64,000 nt of DNA from Treponema sp. UBA4307 (GTDB lineage Bacteria; Spirochaetota; Spirochaetia; Treponematales; Treponemataceae). The number at the start of each line of letters is the position of its first letter. Within the stretch, counting starts at the first letter, position 1. The stretch spans positions 1 through 64,000 of the forward strand of contig DGUP01000059.1 of the NCBI GenBank assembly GCA_002394685.1. The letters run 5' to 3'. The notes under the pieces were generated by a model. That model did no database searches, had not been told where the DNA came from, and saw only the letters and a program-made list of their open reading frames with translations. Shown here one piece after another: positions 41,805 to 50,901 of this stretch. Both the position numbers and the translations under genes were made by a program.

Positions 41805-44560
41805 GCTGAACTACTATATACACTGTTACCGGTAAAAATACAGTTTTCAAACAGTCCTTTCCCAGAGTCAATATGAACAATTCCATCACTATTCTGATTA
41901 CATCCATTCACCTTACAATTTTTCATTGTTAAAGAACCGCTTTCTACCTTAACAGCCTTTCCAACAGTACCACTACTACTAGAAGTATTAGACAAATTAA
42001 GATTTTCAAGAGAAAGTGTAGAATTAATGACTTTGAAAATCTGTATATCATAGGTTGATGACAACTTTATATATCCGTCACTATTTAATTTTCCAGGTTC
42101 ATTACAGATAGTCAAATTCTTTATATTTTCAATAACAAAACCTGAAGAAAGAGTTAAATCATTTGATATAAAAATTCTGTAACTATCACAACCTTGTGCT
42201 TCTGTAATGGCATTACTTAACTCATTTACATTACTTACAATAGAATGGTTACCGTAATAAACTGTTGTACCTGACTTATATTCTGCTCCATTGTATACCG
42301 CAGTTATAAAAATATCGTAAAAATCATCCGCAAGATTTTCTGGAAAACTAAATTGAAAACTATCATACACCAGCTGCCGCACACCACCTTTAAATACTTC
42401 AATCTTCATTGATTCTGGATTTACATAAACCTCGCCAATTTTGCAGGATGCAGAAAATGTATTATTATAATCTTTTCTTCCAAAATATTTTTCGTGTTCA
42501 AATTCCAGAGAATCATAAACACCTATCTGAACGCTTCCTGTATGAATACATAGAGCTGCTTCATTCTGATCTTCACTAGCCCAGCCCAAGTTGTAACCAT
42601 CATCACTTGTAAAGATTGTTGCAGGACTACCGGACGGACAATAATAAGTAAAGTTTTTTGTAAAACAAAAAGCCGGAGAAAGATAATGAATACTGCCTTT
42701 ATAACGAATTCCAATTCGGGAATCCTTACTGAAAGTATCTGTAAAGCAAATTGTAGAGTCTTCTTCAGTTAAACTTATATTATCACTTTTCTTCTCACTT
42801 TCAGAAACCTTAATATAGTTAGTTTGAGCAATAATTTTTCCTTTAAAATGTAAGGGCGATTTTTTAAAAGCTACCGCTCCTCCAAAAGTATTTGCCGTAG
42901 TTCCCCCGGAAAGTGTTACATTTGGCCTGTCTACATAGTTTCCGTCGAAGGTACAGTCTTTCAGTGTAACCGTTACCTGGGACATTCCTCCCAGAGCACC
43001 GCCGCAGTTTTTTGCATGATTGTTTTTAAAAGTACATCCGTCAAATTTTACAGGAGCACCTACATAAACTGCACCACCTGTTCCATGGTCATAATCTACG
43101 GCTTCATTAGGGGAATTAGCCCAGTTTTCTTCAAAGAGACAGTCAGTAAAATTTGATTCCTGTGTTGAAGAATTGTACTGAGTTATATACACTGCACCGC
43201 CATTTCCCCAGCCAGAAGGATTTACAGTATTCTTTTTAAAGGTACAGTCACTTGCTTCAATTACTCCCTTAACATATACAGCACCTGCCGAAGTACAGGC
43301 ACTTGTATTTTCTTCAAAAAGACAGTCATTCATTGTAAGTACAGCACCAGCACAATAAATTACAGAACCTTCCTTATCTCCATTTGGTGTGTTAAAATTT
43401 TTTAAAGTCAGATTTCCTAAAGTAAGCGAGCTCGTGGCCAGATCTTTTCCGTAAAACAAAAGGGCCTTTTTTCCTGTATTTTCACTGGAATCAATTCCAT
43501 CTTTTTCCGTATCATCATTTAAACCATAGATCTCAAGTTTCAAATCTACAGAATTATCACTTTTCCCTGCCAGAGCAGATTCTTCATGGCTCAACATTCC
43601 ATCAATATAAATAGAATAAGTTGTAACCCCATCATTTATTGAATTGATTCTGTCAACTGCAGCCTTAAGACTTGCAAAAGGTTGTGCCCAGGAACCTGAA
43701 ACTTCTGGTCCGTCTGAAGCATCCCGCAAAAGAGAACCTCCGCTGCCTTTTACGTAGAGCTGGGTTCTTAAATAAGTATCTACGATGGAATTTGTAAAAG
43801 TCAGATAATTTTTATTGTCTGAAGCTTTTTGTATGTAGATTTCTCCGCTGTCTATGAGAGTGTCCGTACTAACATTTGACCTTACATTTAAGGTCTGATG
43901 AATTGAAAAGAGATATTCCTCACCTGTCGAGCCACCATAAAACTTAAAAGTACAATTATAATCTCCTGGCACTACACCTGAAAAATCCAGACTTTTATTT
44001 TCCAAAGTGGCATCGTCATAAAAAATCAATTTATCAGCAGGTGTTACGTCAGAAGGCAAACCAACTACAGCAACTTTTTTTATAGTACTTGTAGAATTTT
44101 TATAAGGAATTTTAATATAACCTTTTCCCTGGTTCTGGTCCTTAATGTAATAAAGTTTTAAGGTATAACCGTAATTACCGTTTTTTCTTACAGTAATGCG
44201 CTCACCTTCTTTTGATTTAAAAATATCTTTATCAGTATCAACATTACATCCAAGAGCACTCAGCTCATAGGTTTTTCCAGCTTCCAGTTCAAAGGTATAG
44301 ATGCCGGTTGAATTAGGGCTGTCTGAAGTTGGAGATATAGTCTGTCCGCTTCCAGTTTCTTTTGCAGTAAGTGTAAATTTAAGAGTATTAAGTGAAACTG
44401 AAGGAACTACAGAGCGGGAAGAAGTAAAATCTTCCGTAGAAAGTCTTACATTTAAATAAACTTTTCCATTATCTTCCTGAGGCCACTGGGGGCAGGCAAA
44501 AAAGAATATTGAAGAAAAAAGAAGAATACTTATAAAAATTAACTCATTTCTTTTTTTCAT
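41765..44560 (-). CDS. Pmp-like right-handed beta-helix lipoprotein, frame ended by G8 tract (phase-variable candidate)
   Basis: 931 residues as read. Lipobox FFAC (Cys about 23). An N-terminal adhesion-like sandwich domain precedes a beta-helix entry segment (SGSWAQPFASLKAAVDRI). Then come repeats with GGA(V/L) and FxxN motifs as in chlamydial polymorphic membrane proteins: SAGAVYVKG, GGAVYITQ, GGAVYVGAP, GGALGGMS, FEENTS, FKKNTV, FKNNHA. The frame runs SSAWGG and then goes off into QFEVVEILP and stops right after the G8 tract at 41795-41802. No autotransporter barrel is visible; the lipid anchor is the surface link. SD GGGAGAG. Confidence 0.88.
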   Translation of the reverse strand: MKKRNELIFISILLFSSIFFFACPQWPQEDNGKVYLNVRLSTEDFTSSRSVVPSVSLNTLKFTLTAKETGSGQTISPTSDSPNSTGIYTFELEAGKTYELSALGCNVDTDKDIFKSKEGERITVRKNGNYGYTLKLYYIKDQNQGKGYIKIPYKNSTSTIKKVAVVGLPSDVTPADKLIFYDDATLENKSLDFSGVVPGDYNCTFKFYGGSTGEEYLFSIHQTLNVRSNVSTDTLIDSGEIYIQKASDNKNYLTFTNSIVDTYLRTQLYVKGSGGSLLRDASDGPEVSGSWAQPFASLKAAVDRINSINDGVTTYSIYIDGMLSHEESALAGKSDNSVDLKLEIYGLNDDTEKDGIDSSENTGKKALLFYGKDLATSSLTLGNLTLKNFNTPNGDKEGSVIYCAGAVLTMNDCLFEENTSACTSAGAVYVKGVIEASDCTFKKNTVNPSGWGNGGAVYITQYNSSTQESNFTDCLFEENWANSPNEAVDYDHGTGGAVYVGAPVKFDGCTFKNNHAKNCGGALGGMSQVTVTLKDCTFDGNYVDRPNVTLSGGTTANTFGGAVAFKKSPLHFKGKIIAQTNYIKVSESEKKSDNISLTEEDSTICFTDTFSKDSRIGIRYKGSIHYLSPAFCFTKNFTYYCPSGSPATIFTSDDGYNLGWASEDQNEAALCIHTGSVQIGVYDSLEFEHEKYFGRKDYNNTFSASCKIGEVYVNPESMKIEVFKGGVRQLVYDSFQFSFPENLADDFYDIFITAVYNGAEYKSGTTVYYGNHSIVSNVNELSNAITEAQGCDSYRIFISNDLTLSSGFVIENIKNLTICNEPGKLNSDGYIKLSSTYDIQIFKVINSTLSLENLNLSNTSSSSGTVGKAVKVESGSLTMKNCKVNGCNQNSDGIVHIDSGKGLFENCIFTGNSVYSSSAWGGQFEVVEILP
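41795..41802 (-). repeat. Homopolymeric G8 tract (slippage site)
   Basis: Eight consecutive C on the plus strand, G8 in the coding sense, within codons TGG GGG GGG. Both flanking frames are open and encode the same repeat type. G9 or G6 would fuse them; G8 leaves the gene truncated. Confidence 0.95.
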
Positions 44561-44572
44561 ATACTCTCCCGA

Positions 44573-46648
44573 TTATTCACTAACCTTCAGAACTAATTCT
44601 GTACTATAAGTCATCTGGTCATATTCAAAAGTAATGTACAGGGTATAAATTCCAGGATATATATTTTCTTTAGGATTGGAACTTGCAATTTTTATCGAAG
44701 TTCCGGATGAAGTATTAATACACACATCATTTACATAGAGGGCCATGCTTATATCTGCAGAAATAGATTTTTCATCACTGTCAAAAAGAGCCGCTGACAC
44801 AGTAGAGGAAATGCTTGTTTCATATATTTCAGAACCAGTAATCTGAGTCACACCAGAAAGTACTACTTTATAGCCGCTTAATCCGGAAGTTCCTAAAATG
44901 ATTCCAGGTTTTCTTGCAATGCCGTACCCCTCTTCCGGGGAAAGGAAGAAGCCCGGCTTTTTCAAGGTATACAATTCCAGAGTGTTGTCACTTAAATGCA
45001 CTGAATCATTTGCAGGGGAGATAATTATCTGTCCGGTGCTAAGGTTTGATATGTAATTAATATCTGTAAAATCTGTGCCTGTTTTTGAAAGCACATAAAT
45101 CTTTGACGTGTCATTTTCCAGAGTGATAATGGCATTTCTTGATTCAAAGACAGCAGAATGTGTAGACCCGCTTAAATAGATCGACACACCTGCCTGAATA
45201 TTTATGTCACAGAGTTCAAGGTCAACTGCATACAGGGAACCAGATTTCATTGTCAGTGAATATTTATTTGCATCAGAAGACTTTATGCCGTACAGCCCCA
45301 TGCCGTTAATGGAAAAACTATTAAAGCTGCCAGAATTGTTGATGACATAATCTGAATCCAAAATTAAATCAGACAAAAGAATTACGGTTACGTTTTCAAT
45401 ACCTGCATCCCTTGCAGCTGTCAGCACATCATTTATATTATTGTATGGAGCAAGCTTACTGCCATCCATATCATCTCCAGAGTAATCCTTGTTATAATAA
45501 AAAGCACCGCTTACAAGAGGATTTGCATAAGCTGAAGAAGAGTCCACAAAACCAGATTTATGTGACCAGCTTTCAACAGACCAGTTTCCTGCCGCAAGAG
45601 TAATTTGGGCCCTGCCCTTACTGTGTCCGCTTCTGATCAAAACTCCCGAAGAATTCCTTACTTCATAATAAACATACGCATCTGGATTATCAGAAGGTGC
45701 ATCAAAGGAAAGTGTAAAGTATCCGCTTTCATCAACTTCATAAAGCTCACCGTCCACTACATTACTTACAGGAGGCGAAAGTTTTCTGGATTTTGCAGAA
45801 GCCTTTGCCTGAGCAGAAAGACCCGCTTTATCTTTAATAATAATTTCAAAAGGAATTTCACTTTCACTGAGTTCCTGATCAGTTACAAAGTAAAGGGCCC
45901 TGGCAGAATTCTGCCCCGCAAATGTATTACCGCTTCCCGTTGTTTTATAACTTGTTCCAGAAGTAAAAAACTTAGTAGAATCCAGCCCAGTATCAGACAC
46001 TGAAGGACTGCTTCCTAATTCAACAGGATATGTTTTTCCGTTAATGATAATGGAAGAAATATCTTTGTGAATTGTGCTCATGTCAGGCATATTAAATGCA
46101 AGAACATAATATTCTGTACCGCTTTCATTATCAGTTTGAAGAATTGTAAGATTTCTTACGGCAGGTGGTTCACTATTGCATCGAAGCTTAAACTTGTATG
46201 GCTCGTAAGCAGTTGTGTCACTTCCGTGAACAGACATATAGTAGGTAATCGTTCCGCTTAAATCACCGCCGCATTCCAGATTTTCAAGGCAATCTTCTTT
46301 CAAGGTAAGTTCAATTAAACTAGGGTCCTGGGCATTTTGAAAGATTGTGTAATAGGAAGTTGACCAGGCAGAATTATCTTCCGGTTCAAAATAAGCATTA
46401 AGAGTTTTTCTGGTAGGATTTCTGAGATAAAACTTGAGGATTTTTTCTTGTCCGGAAGGTATGCAGATATAGCCTTCATTATCCACAGGATAAGTCCCCT
46501 CAAGATCAAGAAGTTCTATATTTGCGTTTTCTGTATAATCCTTGAAAAATTTTTGTATTCCTTTATTAAAATTGTTAGTAAAATAATCGCAGGAAATCAT
46601 AAAAAAAAGACAAGGAATAAATCCTATGAGAAAACATTTCGTTTTCAT
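44573..46648 (-). CDS. Large beta-helix lipoprotein
   Basis: 691 residues from ATG 46648 (GGAG 9 nt upstream; the longer frame from 46687 overlaps the previous gene's stop). Lipobox MISC (Cys about 20). It contains two or more Ig/Fn3-like segments, then DGSKLAPYNNINDVLTAARD, the beta-helix entry word, then strand-rich sequence with SG/SN turns. A C-terminal domain (SGYKVVLSG... YSTELVLKV) looks like another sandwich. It is the first of the three lipoprotein paralogues in the operon. Its function is inferred to be at the cell surface. Confidence 0.8.
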   Translation of the reverse strand: MKTKCFLIGFIPCLFFMISCDYFTNNFNKGIQKFFKDYTENANIELLDLEGTYPVDNEGYICIPSGQEKILKFYLRNPTRKTLNAYFEPEDNSAWSTSYYTIFQNAQDPSLIELTLKEDCLENLECGGDLSGTITYYMSVHGSDTTAYEPYKFKLRCNSEPPAVRNLTILQTDNESGTEYYVLAFNMPDMSTIHKDISSIIINGKTYPVELGSSPSVSDTGLDSTKFFTSGTSYKTTGSGNTFAGQNSARALYFVTDQELSESEIPFEIIIKDKAGLSAQAKASAKSRKLSPPVSNVVDGELYEVDESGYFTLSFDAPSDNPDAYVYYEVRNSSGVLIRSGHSKGRAQITLAAGNWSVESWSHKSGFVDSSSAYANPLVSGAFYYNKDYSGDDMDGSKLAPYNNINDVLTAARDAGIENVTVILLSDLILDSDYVINNSGSFNSFSINGMGLYGIKSSDANKYSLTMKSGSLYAVDLELCDINIQAGVSIYLSGSTHSAVFESRNAIITLENDTSKIYVLSKTGTDFTDINYISNLSTGQIIISPANDSVHLSDNTLELYTLKKPGFFLSPEEGYGIARKPGIILGTSGLSGYKVVLSGVTQITGSEIYETSISSTVSAALFDSDEKSISADISMALYVNDVCINTSSGTSIKIASSNPKENIYPGIYTLYITFEYDQMTYSTELVLKVSE

Positions 46649-46670
46649 AATAACTTTCTCCATTCTACTT

Positions 46671-47990
46671 TTAGAACTGCCAGCCAATACTTAATGTTGG
46701 AATCACTGCTCCATAGAACAACTCACTGCCTAAACCAACCTGAAAATCGAGTCCAATATCCATATATAGTCTGTTTGTAAAATACCACTGAAAACTTCCA
46801 CCCAGGTCCAGACCAGGAATAAAAGAACTAAAACTATCACTATTAATATTGTGAGGGAAATGGAACCTATAGTCAATAAAATTTACATGACCAAAGCCTG
46901 CACGGGCTTCAAGGGTTGCCATATGTCTTCTTTTATCTGGATCATCAGGATGAGCATAAAGGGGTTTCTGGAAAACCACACTTCCAAAAAAGTTCAGCAC
47001 GTTGCCGTCAATAGTGTAATCATCACAGATATAAAACATTCTGGTGTAATAGGCGCTAAGACCAATTCCCAGATAACCCCACAAATGCTTTACAAACATA
47101 AAGTTTACTTTTCCATGAACGCTTAAAGGAAAAACTCGTGAATCAAAATAATCCGGGATAGTCTGATCAAAAAGTACAACCGGGAAGGCATAACCGCCAC
47201 TCACATCCAGATCCACAGCTTTTTTAAATTTTATTGTAAGTTCATTTCTTGAATTTTTTTCACTTTCCAGACCAGAGGCATCTCTTGCAACAAGATTGTA
47301 AGTACCAGGGTCAATTGTACGGAGATTAAAAGTGAGATTTACTTTCTGATTGTTATCATCGTGTTCAATATCCACAGGTTTTGTTTCATAATCAGAACGG
47401 CCTGACTGATTGATAAGAACGTACTGAGTATAATTCACGTCATTTTCATCTTCCTGTAAATCAAAAAGATTTTTTCCAGAAATGTTGATTACACCATCAT
47501 TTAATTCATCAAGATAAATTACATTTCCAAAATAAAGCTGAACTCCCAGACTTCTGACTTCAGGCTTAAAGGCTTTGTAAACATTAAACTCCGTCCAGTC
47601 AGATTCTACACTTGGAATTCCAAAGAGGTCATAAGTAATTATTTTGTAACGGTAGTGACCAGGATACAAAAAAGGTTTTATCTGAACCTGACTTTCATTT
47701 CCCTCTGTCTCAAGCCGCCTTACTTCACTCCACTCGTCTTTTGAAGTGTTATATTCTTCTATAATAACATCATAACGGTAAACCCAGGACGGATCCTTTT
47801 CATCCCATTCCAGAAGCTGCCATTCTTCTTCTGCACCTTCTACAGCTTCATCTTCTTCATTTTCAACATAGGTTTGAAGGGCAACAGTTTTCTTCTTTTT
47901 CTTTGATTTAGCAAAAGAAGGCATTGCAAGAAGAAAGATAAAAAAAGCTGAAATAAGAATTTTGAAACTTTTACTTAGTGCTGAATGCAT
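46671..47990 (-). CDS. Outer-membrane beta-barrel protein with Fn3-like periplasmic part
   Basis: 439 residues from ATG 47990 (AAGGGGG SD about 8 nt upstream; overlaps the FecR-gene stop by 20 bp). Signal peptide about 1-27 (PSFA-KSKKKKK), then a basic and an acidic stretch. A Fn3-like segment (YPGHYRYKIITYDLFG) and another sandwich (GTYNLVARDASGLES) follow. The C-terminal ~170 residues show beta-barrel strands ending in a terminal phenylalanine (LSIGWQF), the usual outer-membrane signature. Together with the FecR-like protein upstream it may form an envelope-spanning unit. Confidence 0.78.
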   Translation of the reverse strand: MHSALSKSFKILISAFFIFLLAMPSFAKSKKKKKTVALQTYVENEEDEAVEGAEEEWQLLEWDEKDPSWVYRYDVIIEEYNTSKDEWSEVRRLETEGNESQVQIKPFLYPGHYRYKIITYDLFGIPSVESDWTEFNVYKAFKPEVRSLGVQLYFGNVIYLDELNDGVINISGKNLFDLQEDENDVNYTQYVLINQSGRSDYETKPVDIEHDDNNQKVNLTFNLRTIDPGTYNLVARDASGLESEKNSRNELTIKFKKAVDLDVSGGYAFPVVLFDQTIPDYFDSRVFPLSVHGKVNFMFVKHLWGYLGIGLSAYYTRMFYICDDYTIDGNVLNFFGSVVFQKPLYAHPDDPDKRRHMATLEARAGFGHVNFIDYRFHFPHNINSDSFSSFIPGLDLGGSFQWYFTNRLYMDIGLDFQVGLGSELFYGAVIPTLSIGWQF

Positions 47991-50901
47991 TCTTTGCCCC
48001 CTTACCTTTAGACTTTTCTGGTTTTGGAACTGCAGTACGGAACGAGCTTTCCGCTTTTTTTCCTTCCTGAAGAACTGTGTCCAGCTGACCGTCACCATCT
48101 GTATCAATAAGGTTCCGCGCTTCTACAATAAACCACCAGGTTCCTTCATAAAGCTTATCCTTATCGCTCTTACTCTTCTGGGCATTAATAACTTCAAGCC
48201 ACATAAGGTCCAGAGAGTTTGTATTTGTTGTAGTTGTATAAAGAACTTTATCCGTTCTATTTTGAATCTGAACAACGTATTCTGTTGCGTACTGAACTTT
48301 ATCCCAGCTCAGGTGAATTGAACGAGGATTTGAAAGATTCTGCAAATATTCTGCATCAAGAATTTCCGGGCTTGCCTGAAGATTCTGTGCAGCAGGAAGC
48401 GGTTCAACTGGAGTAAGAATAAAGCGTCCAACTTTTGAAGGATCGCTGTTTGAAATATCCACCCCATCCAGAGTTTCTGCAAAAACAATAATTTCGAATT
48501 CACCACCATCAGTTAAATCCGGATTATTAATCTTTACAGTTCTGTCTGCAACAAGGCGGCCTGTTCCCGGTACTTCAGGATCTTCAGGAATTCTGAGGAC
48601 TTCCGTACGCTGATTATTCTTTTCAACTCTATAGAGAACAATCTGAGCCTTTCTTACTTCATCAACTGCATTCCACTGAATTGTAATTTTATTCCGGGCA
48701 GCAGTTGCACCGTCAATAACTGCATTTTTTTCCGGAAGAATAATATCAACCGGCTTAAGTTTTACCAAAGTAAATACACGTTCATTAATATAACCAGTAC
48801 GGCGGCTTACAATTCCAGGAATTGCGTTACCTCTGGCCTGAATTTCAATTCTATAATTTTCTTTATCAACAAAGCCCTGACCCCAGTACATATCAAGGTT
48901 GAGTTTTGTATCATAAACATTGTCTGTATAAAGAAGTTCCCCTGTTGAAATGCGGTAAATTTCTACTCTATAGAAATCCGCATCATCTACAGGAGTCCAG
49001 TTAAAGGTGAAAGGTTTATTGTCCCTGACAATCGCTTTGTCTTCCAGATCAATAAGATTACTTCTTGCAAGATTGCCCACAACTGTAAAATGTTTAGCCG
49101 GTGTATCCAGAACCATTCCATCAGTTTTAGAAACAGAATGAAGTCTCCAGTAATAATCTCCAGACGACAGATTAACGCCAGAATAATTATATTCATCAGC
49201 AGCTGTAACAAATACCTTGTCATTAAACTGACTGTCTCGTGCAATTTCCAGAGTACTTTCAAATCCAGCAGGAAGATTTTTTCTCCATGTAAAACGCAAG
49301 TCCATTACAAGGTTTTCGCTAACCATATAGTCCTGGGCAGGTTCAATTGTGCGCTGTTCCGGATTTCCAATCATTGCATAGAATGTATGAACATCTGAAC
49401 GAGGAGATTGATTACCTTCAAAATCCACAAAGCTTACACCCCAGTACCAGTTTCCTTCTTTCAAAACAGAAGAGGCTTTTACAGAAACATAGTTGTTGGC
49501 AGTTTCTGCAGTAAATACAGGATTTGTAAGACTTGGATTATCAGCAATCAGAAGTTTATAGTTCGAAGCTTCCTCATCCATTTTCCATGAGAAGGAAGTG
49601 TTCTTTGCATGACTTTCAATGTTAACTACAGAATCCTGGGCTGGTAAAAAAAGCACAGGACTTGTGAGGCTGGATTTTTTTTCTACCCGGAAAGAATTGA
49701 CCTGAGAAGGTGCGGCAAAACCTTCACCGTTTACTGCAAAAAATGGAGTGACCTGCCAGTAGTAAAATCCTTCATTTAAAGTAGAAATTACGCTGGAAGG
49801 TGAACTTACTCTCTGGGTAATTACCGGGCTGGACATATCCTGACTTTTAGAAACCAGGAGTCTGTAACTCTGAGCACCTGCAACTTCAGACCAGGTAAAG
49901 CGAACGGCAGGATTACGGCTTCTATATGAGTAAGAATAATCTTCTACAGGTGTAATAAGATTTGGTGACAGTCCCTGAATGATTTGTATTTTACTTGCAA
50001 CAGAATAATCATCATCCCTTATTACATCAGGACTTTCCATGTCTGCCACTCGAAGTCTCCAGTAATAACTTCCTTCTCCAAGAGAAATATTTTGTCTTGA
50101 AACAGAACTTACATCTTCAGAAGAAATCATAATGGAAAACTTTTTATCCTTTGCAATTTCCAGTAAAAGTTTTTTTCCATAAGGAATATTTGAAGTCTGC
50201 CATTCAAAACGGGCATCATAATTTCCCTGAGTGTGGTAGACAACTTTTTCATTTGGTTTTGGTGAAGTAACAGCAAGCAGAGGGAGAGTTAACTGATTCT
50301 CAGAAACTTCAATAGTATCACCTTCCCGGAGGGATTTATTGTCGCCGGAAAGATTGAATACTCTGGCATCTCCCTTAAAGACCTGAACCTGAAAACTGTC
50401 ATCATCTTTGTTACCTTTTGCAGTAACCGATGAACCGGAATTTACATTCATGTATGAAGAGCCGTATGTAAGAACAAAGCCTGCACTCTCTTCAGAAGCA
50501 TCTACGCTGGCCTGACCTTCCATCAAATCAGCTCCGGCACCTTTTTCTTCATCAAGAAAAATCTGAGCCATGGTACTTTCCATAAGAACCATTTGAGTAC
50601 CGTCATTAAATTTTACAGTTGCTTCAGACTGCTCTGCTGTATGGATTGTATCTCCATTGTAAAGATAAGAATTCTGTTTAAGCCGGTCCCAGATACTGCG
50701 GTTTAACAGACGACGCTGGGCGGTTTTATACTTAAATGAAATGGTAGCAATTGGTTCTTCATTCAAGTTGCTGAGAGTTTTAGTAAAGTTGTTTACAAAA
50801 AAAACTGAAGAGGCGGCTACAGCGATTACACAGATTATAATTGCAATCCAGAACGGAGCAGCCAGATCATTGCTTAACTTGGATTTTGTTTTCTTCTTCA
50901 T
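47971..50901 (-). CDS. FecR-domain protein with multiple Fn3-like repeats
   Basis: 976 residues. Short basic N-terminus and one membrane anchor (about 17-37). A FecR domain follows (about 60-200: YNGDTIHTAEQSEATVKFNDGTQMVLMESTMAQIFL, GSSVTAKGNKDD, LREGDTIEVSENQL). Then there are about six Fn3/Ig-like repeats marked by YYWRLRVAD, YYWQVTPFF, WYWGVSFVD, YYWRLHSVS and ATEYVVQIQN. It probably spans the periplasm from the inner membrane. The start overlaps the cyclase gene by 35 bp, so expression is coupled. From memory, T. pallidum has a similar gene next to its adenylate cyclase locus (TP0484/TP0485); this should be checked. Confidence 0.83.
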   Translation of the reverse strand: MKKKTKSKLSNDLAAPFWIAIIICVIAVAASSVFFVNNFTKTLSNLNEEPIATISFKYKTAQRRLLNRSIWDRLKQNSYLYNGDTIHTAEQSEATVKFNDGTQMVLMESTMAQIFLDEEKGAGADLMEGQASVDASEESAGFVLTYGSSYMNVNSGSSVTAKGNKDDDSFQVQVFKGDARVFNLSGDNKSLREGDTIEVSENQLTLPLLAVTSPKPNEKVVYHTQGNYDARFEWQTSNIPYGKKLLLEIAKDKKFSIMISSEDVSSVSRQNISLGEGSYYWRLRVADMESPDVIRDDDYSVASKIQIIQGLSPNLITPVEDYSYSYRSRNPAVRFTWSEVAGAQSYRLLVSKSQDMSSPVITQRVSSPSSVISTLNEGFYYWQVTPFFAVNGEGFAAPSQVNSFRVEKKSSLTSPVLFLPAQDSVVNIESHAKNTSFSWKMDEEASNYKLLIADNPSLTNPVFTAETANNYVSVKASSVLKEGNWYWGVSFVDFEGNQSPRSDVHTFYAMIGNPEQRTIEPAQDYMVSENLVMDLRFTWRKNLPAGFESTLEIARDSQFNDKVFVTAADEYNYSGVNLSSGDYYWRLHSVSKTDGMVLDTPAKHFTVVGNLARSNLIDLEDKAIVRDNKPFTFNWTPVDDADFYRVEIYRISTGELLYTDNVYDTKLNLDMYWGQGFVDKENYRIEIQARGNAIPGIVSRRTGYINERVFTLVKLKPVDIILPEKNAVIDGATAARNKITIQWNAVDEVRKAQIVLYRVEKNNQRTEVLRIPEDPEVPGTGRLVADRTVKINNPDLTDGGEFEIIVFAETLDGVDISNSDPSKVGRFILTPVEPLPAAQNLQASPEILDAEYLQNLSNPRSIHLSWDKVQYATEYVVQIQNRTDKVLYTTTTNTNSLDLMWLEVINAQKSKSDKDKLYEGTWWFIVEARNLIDTDGDGQLDTVLQEGKKAESSFRTAVPKPEKSKGKGAKNAFSTK

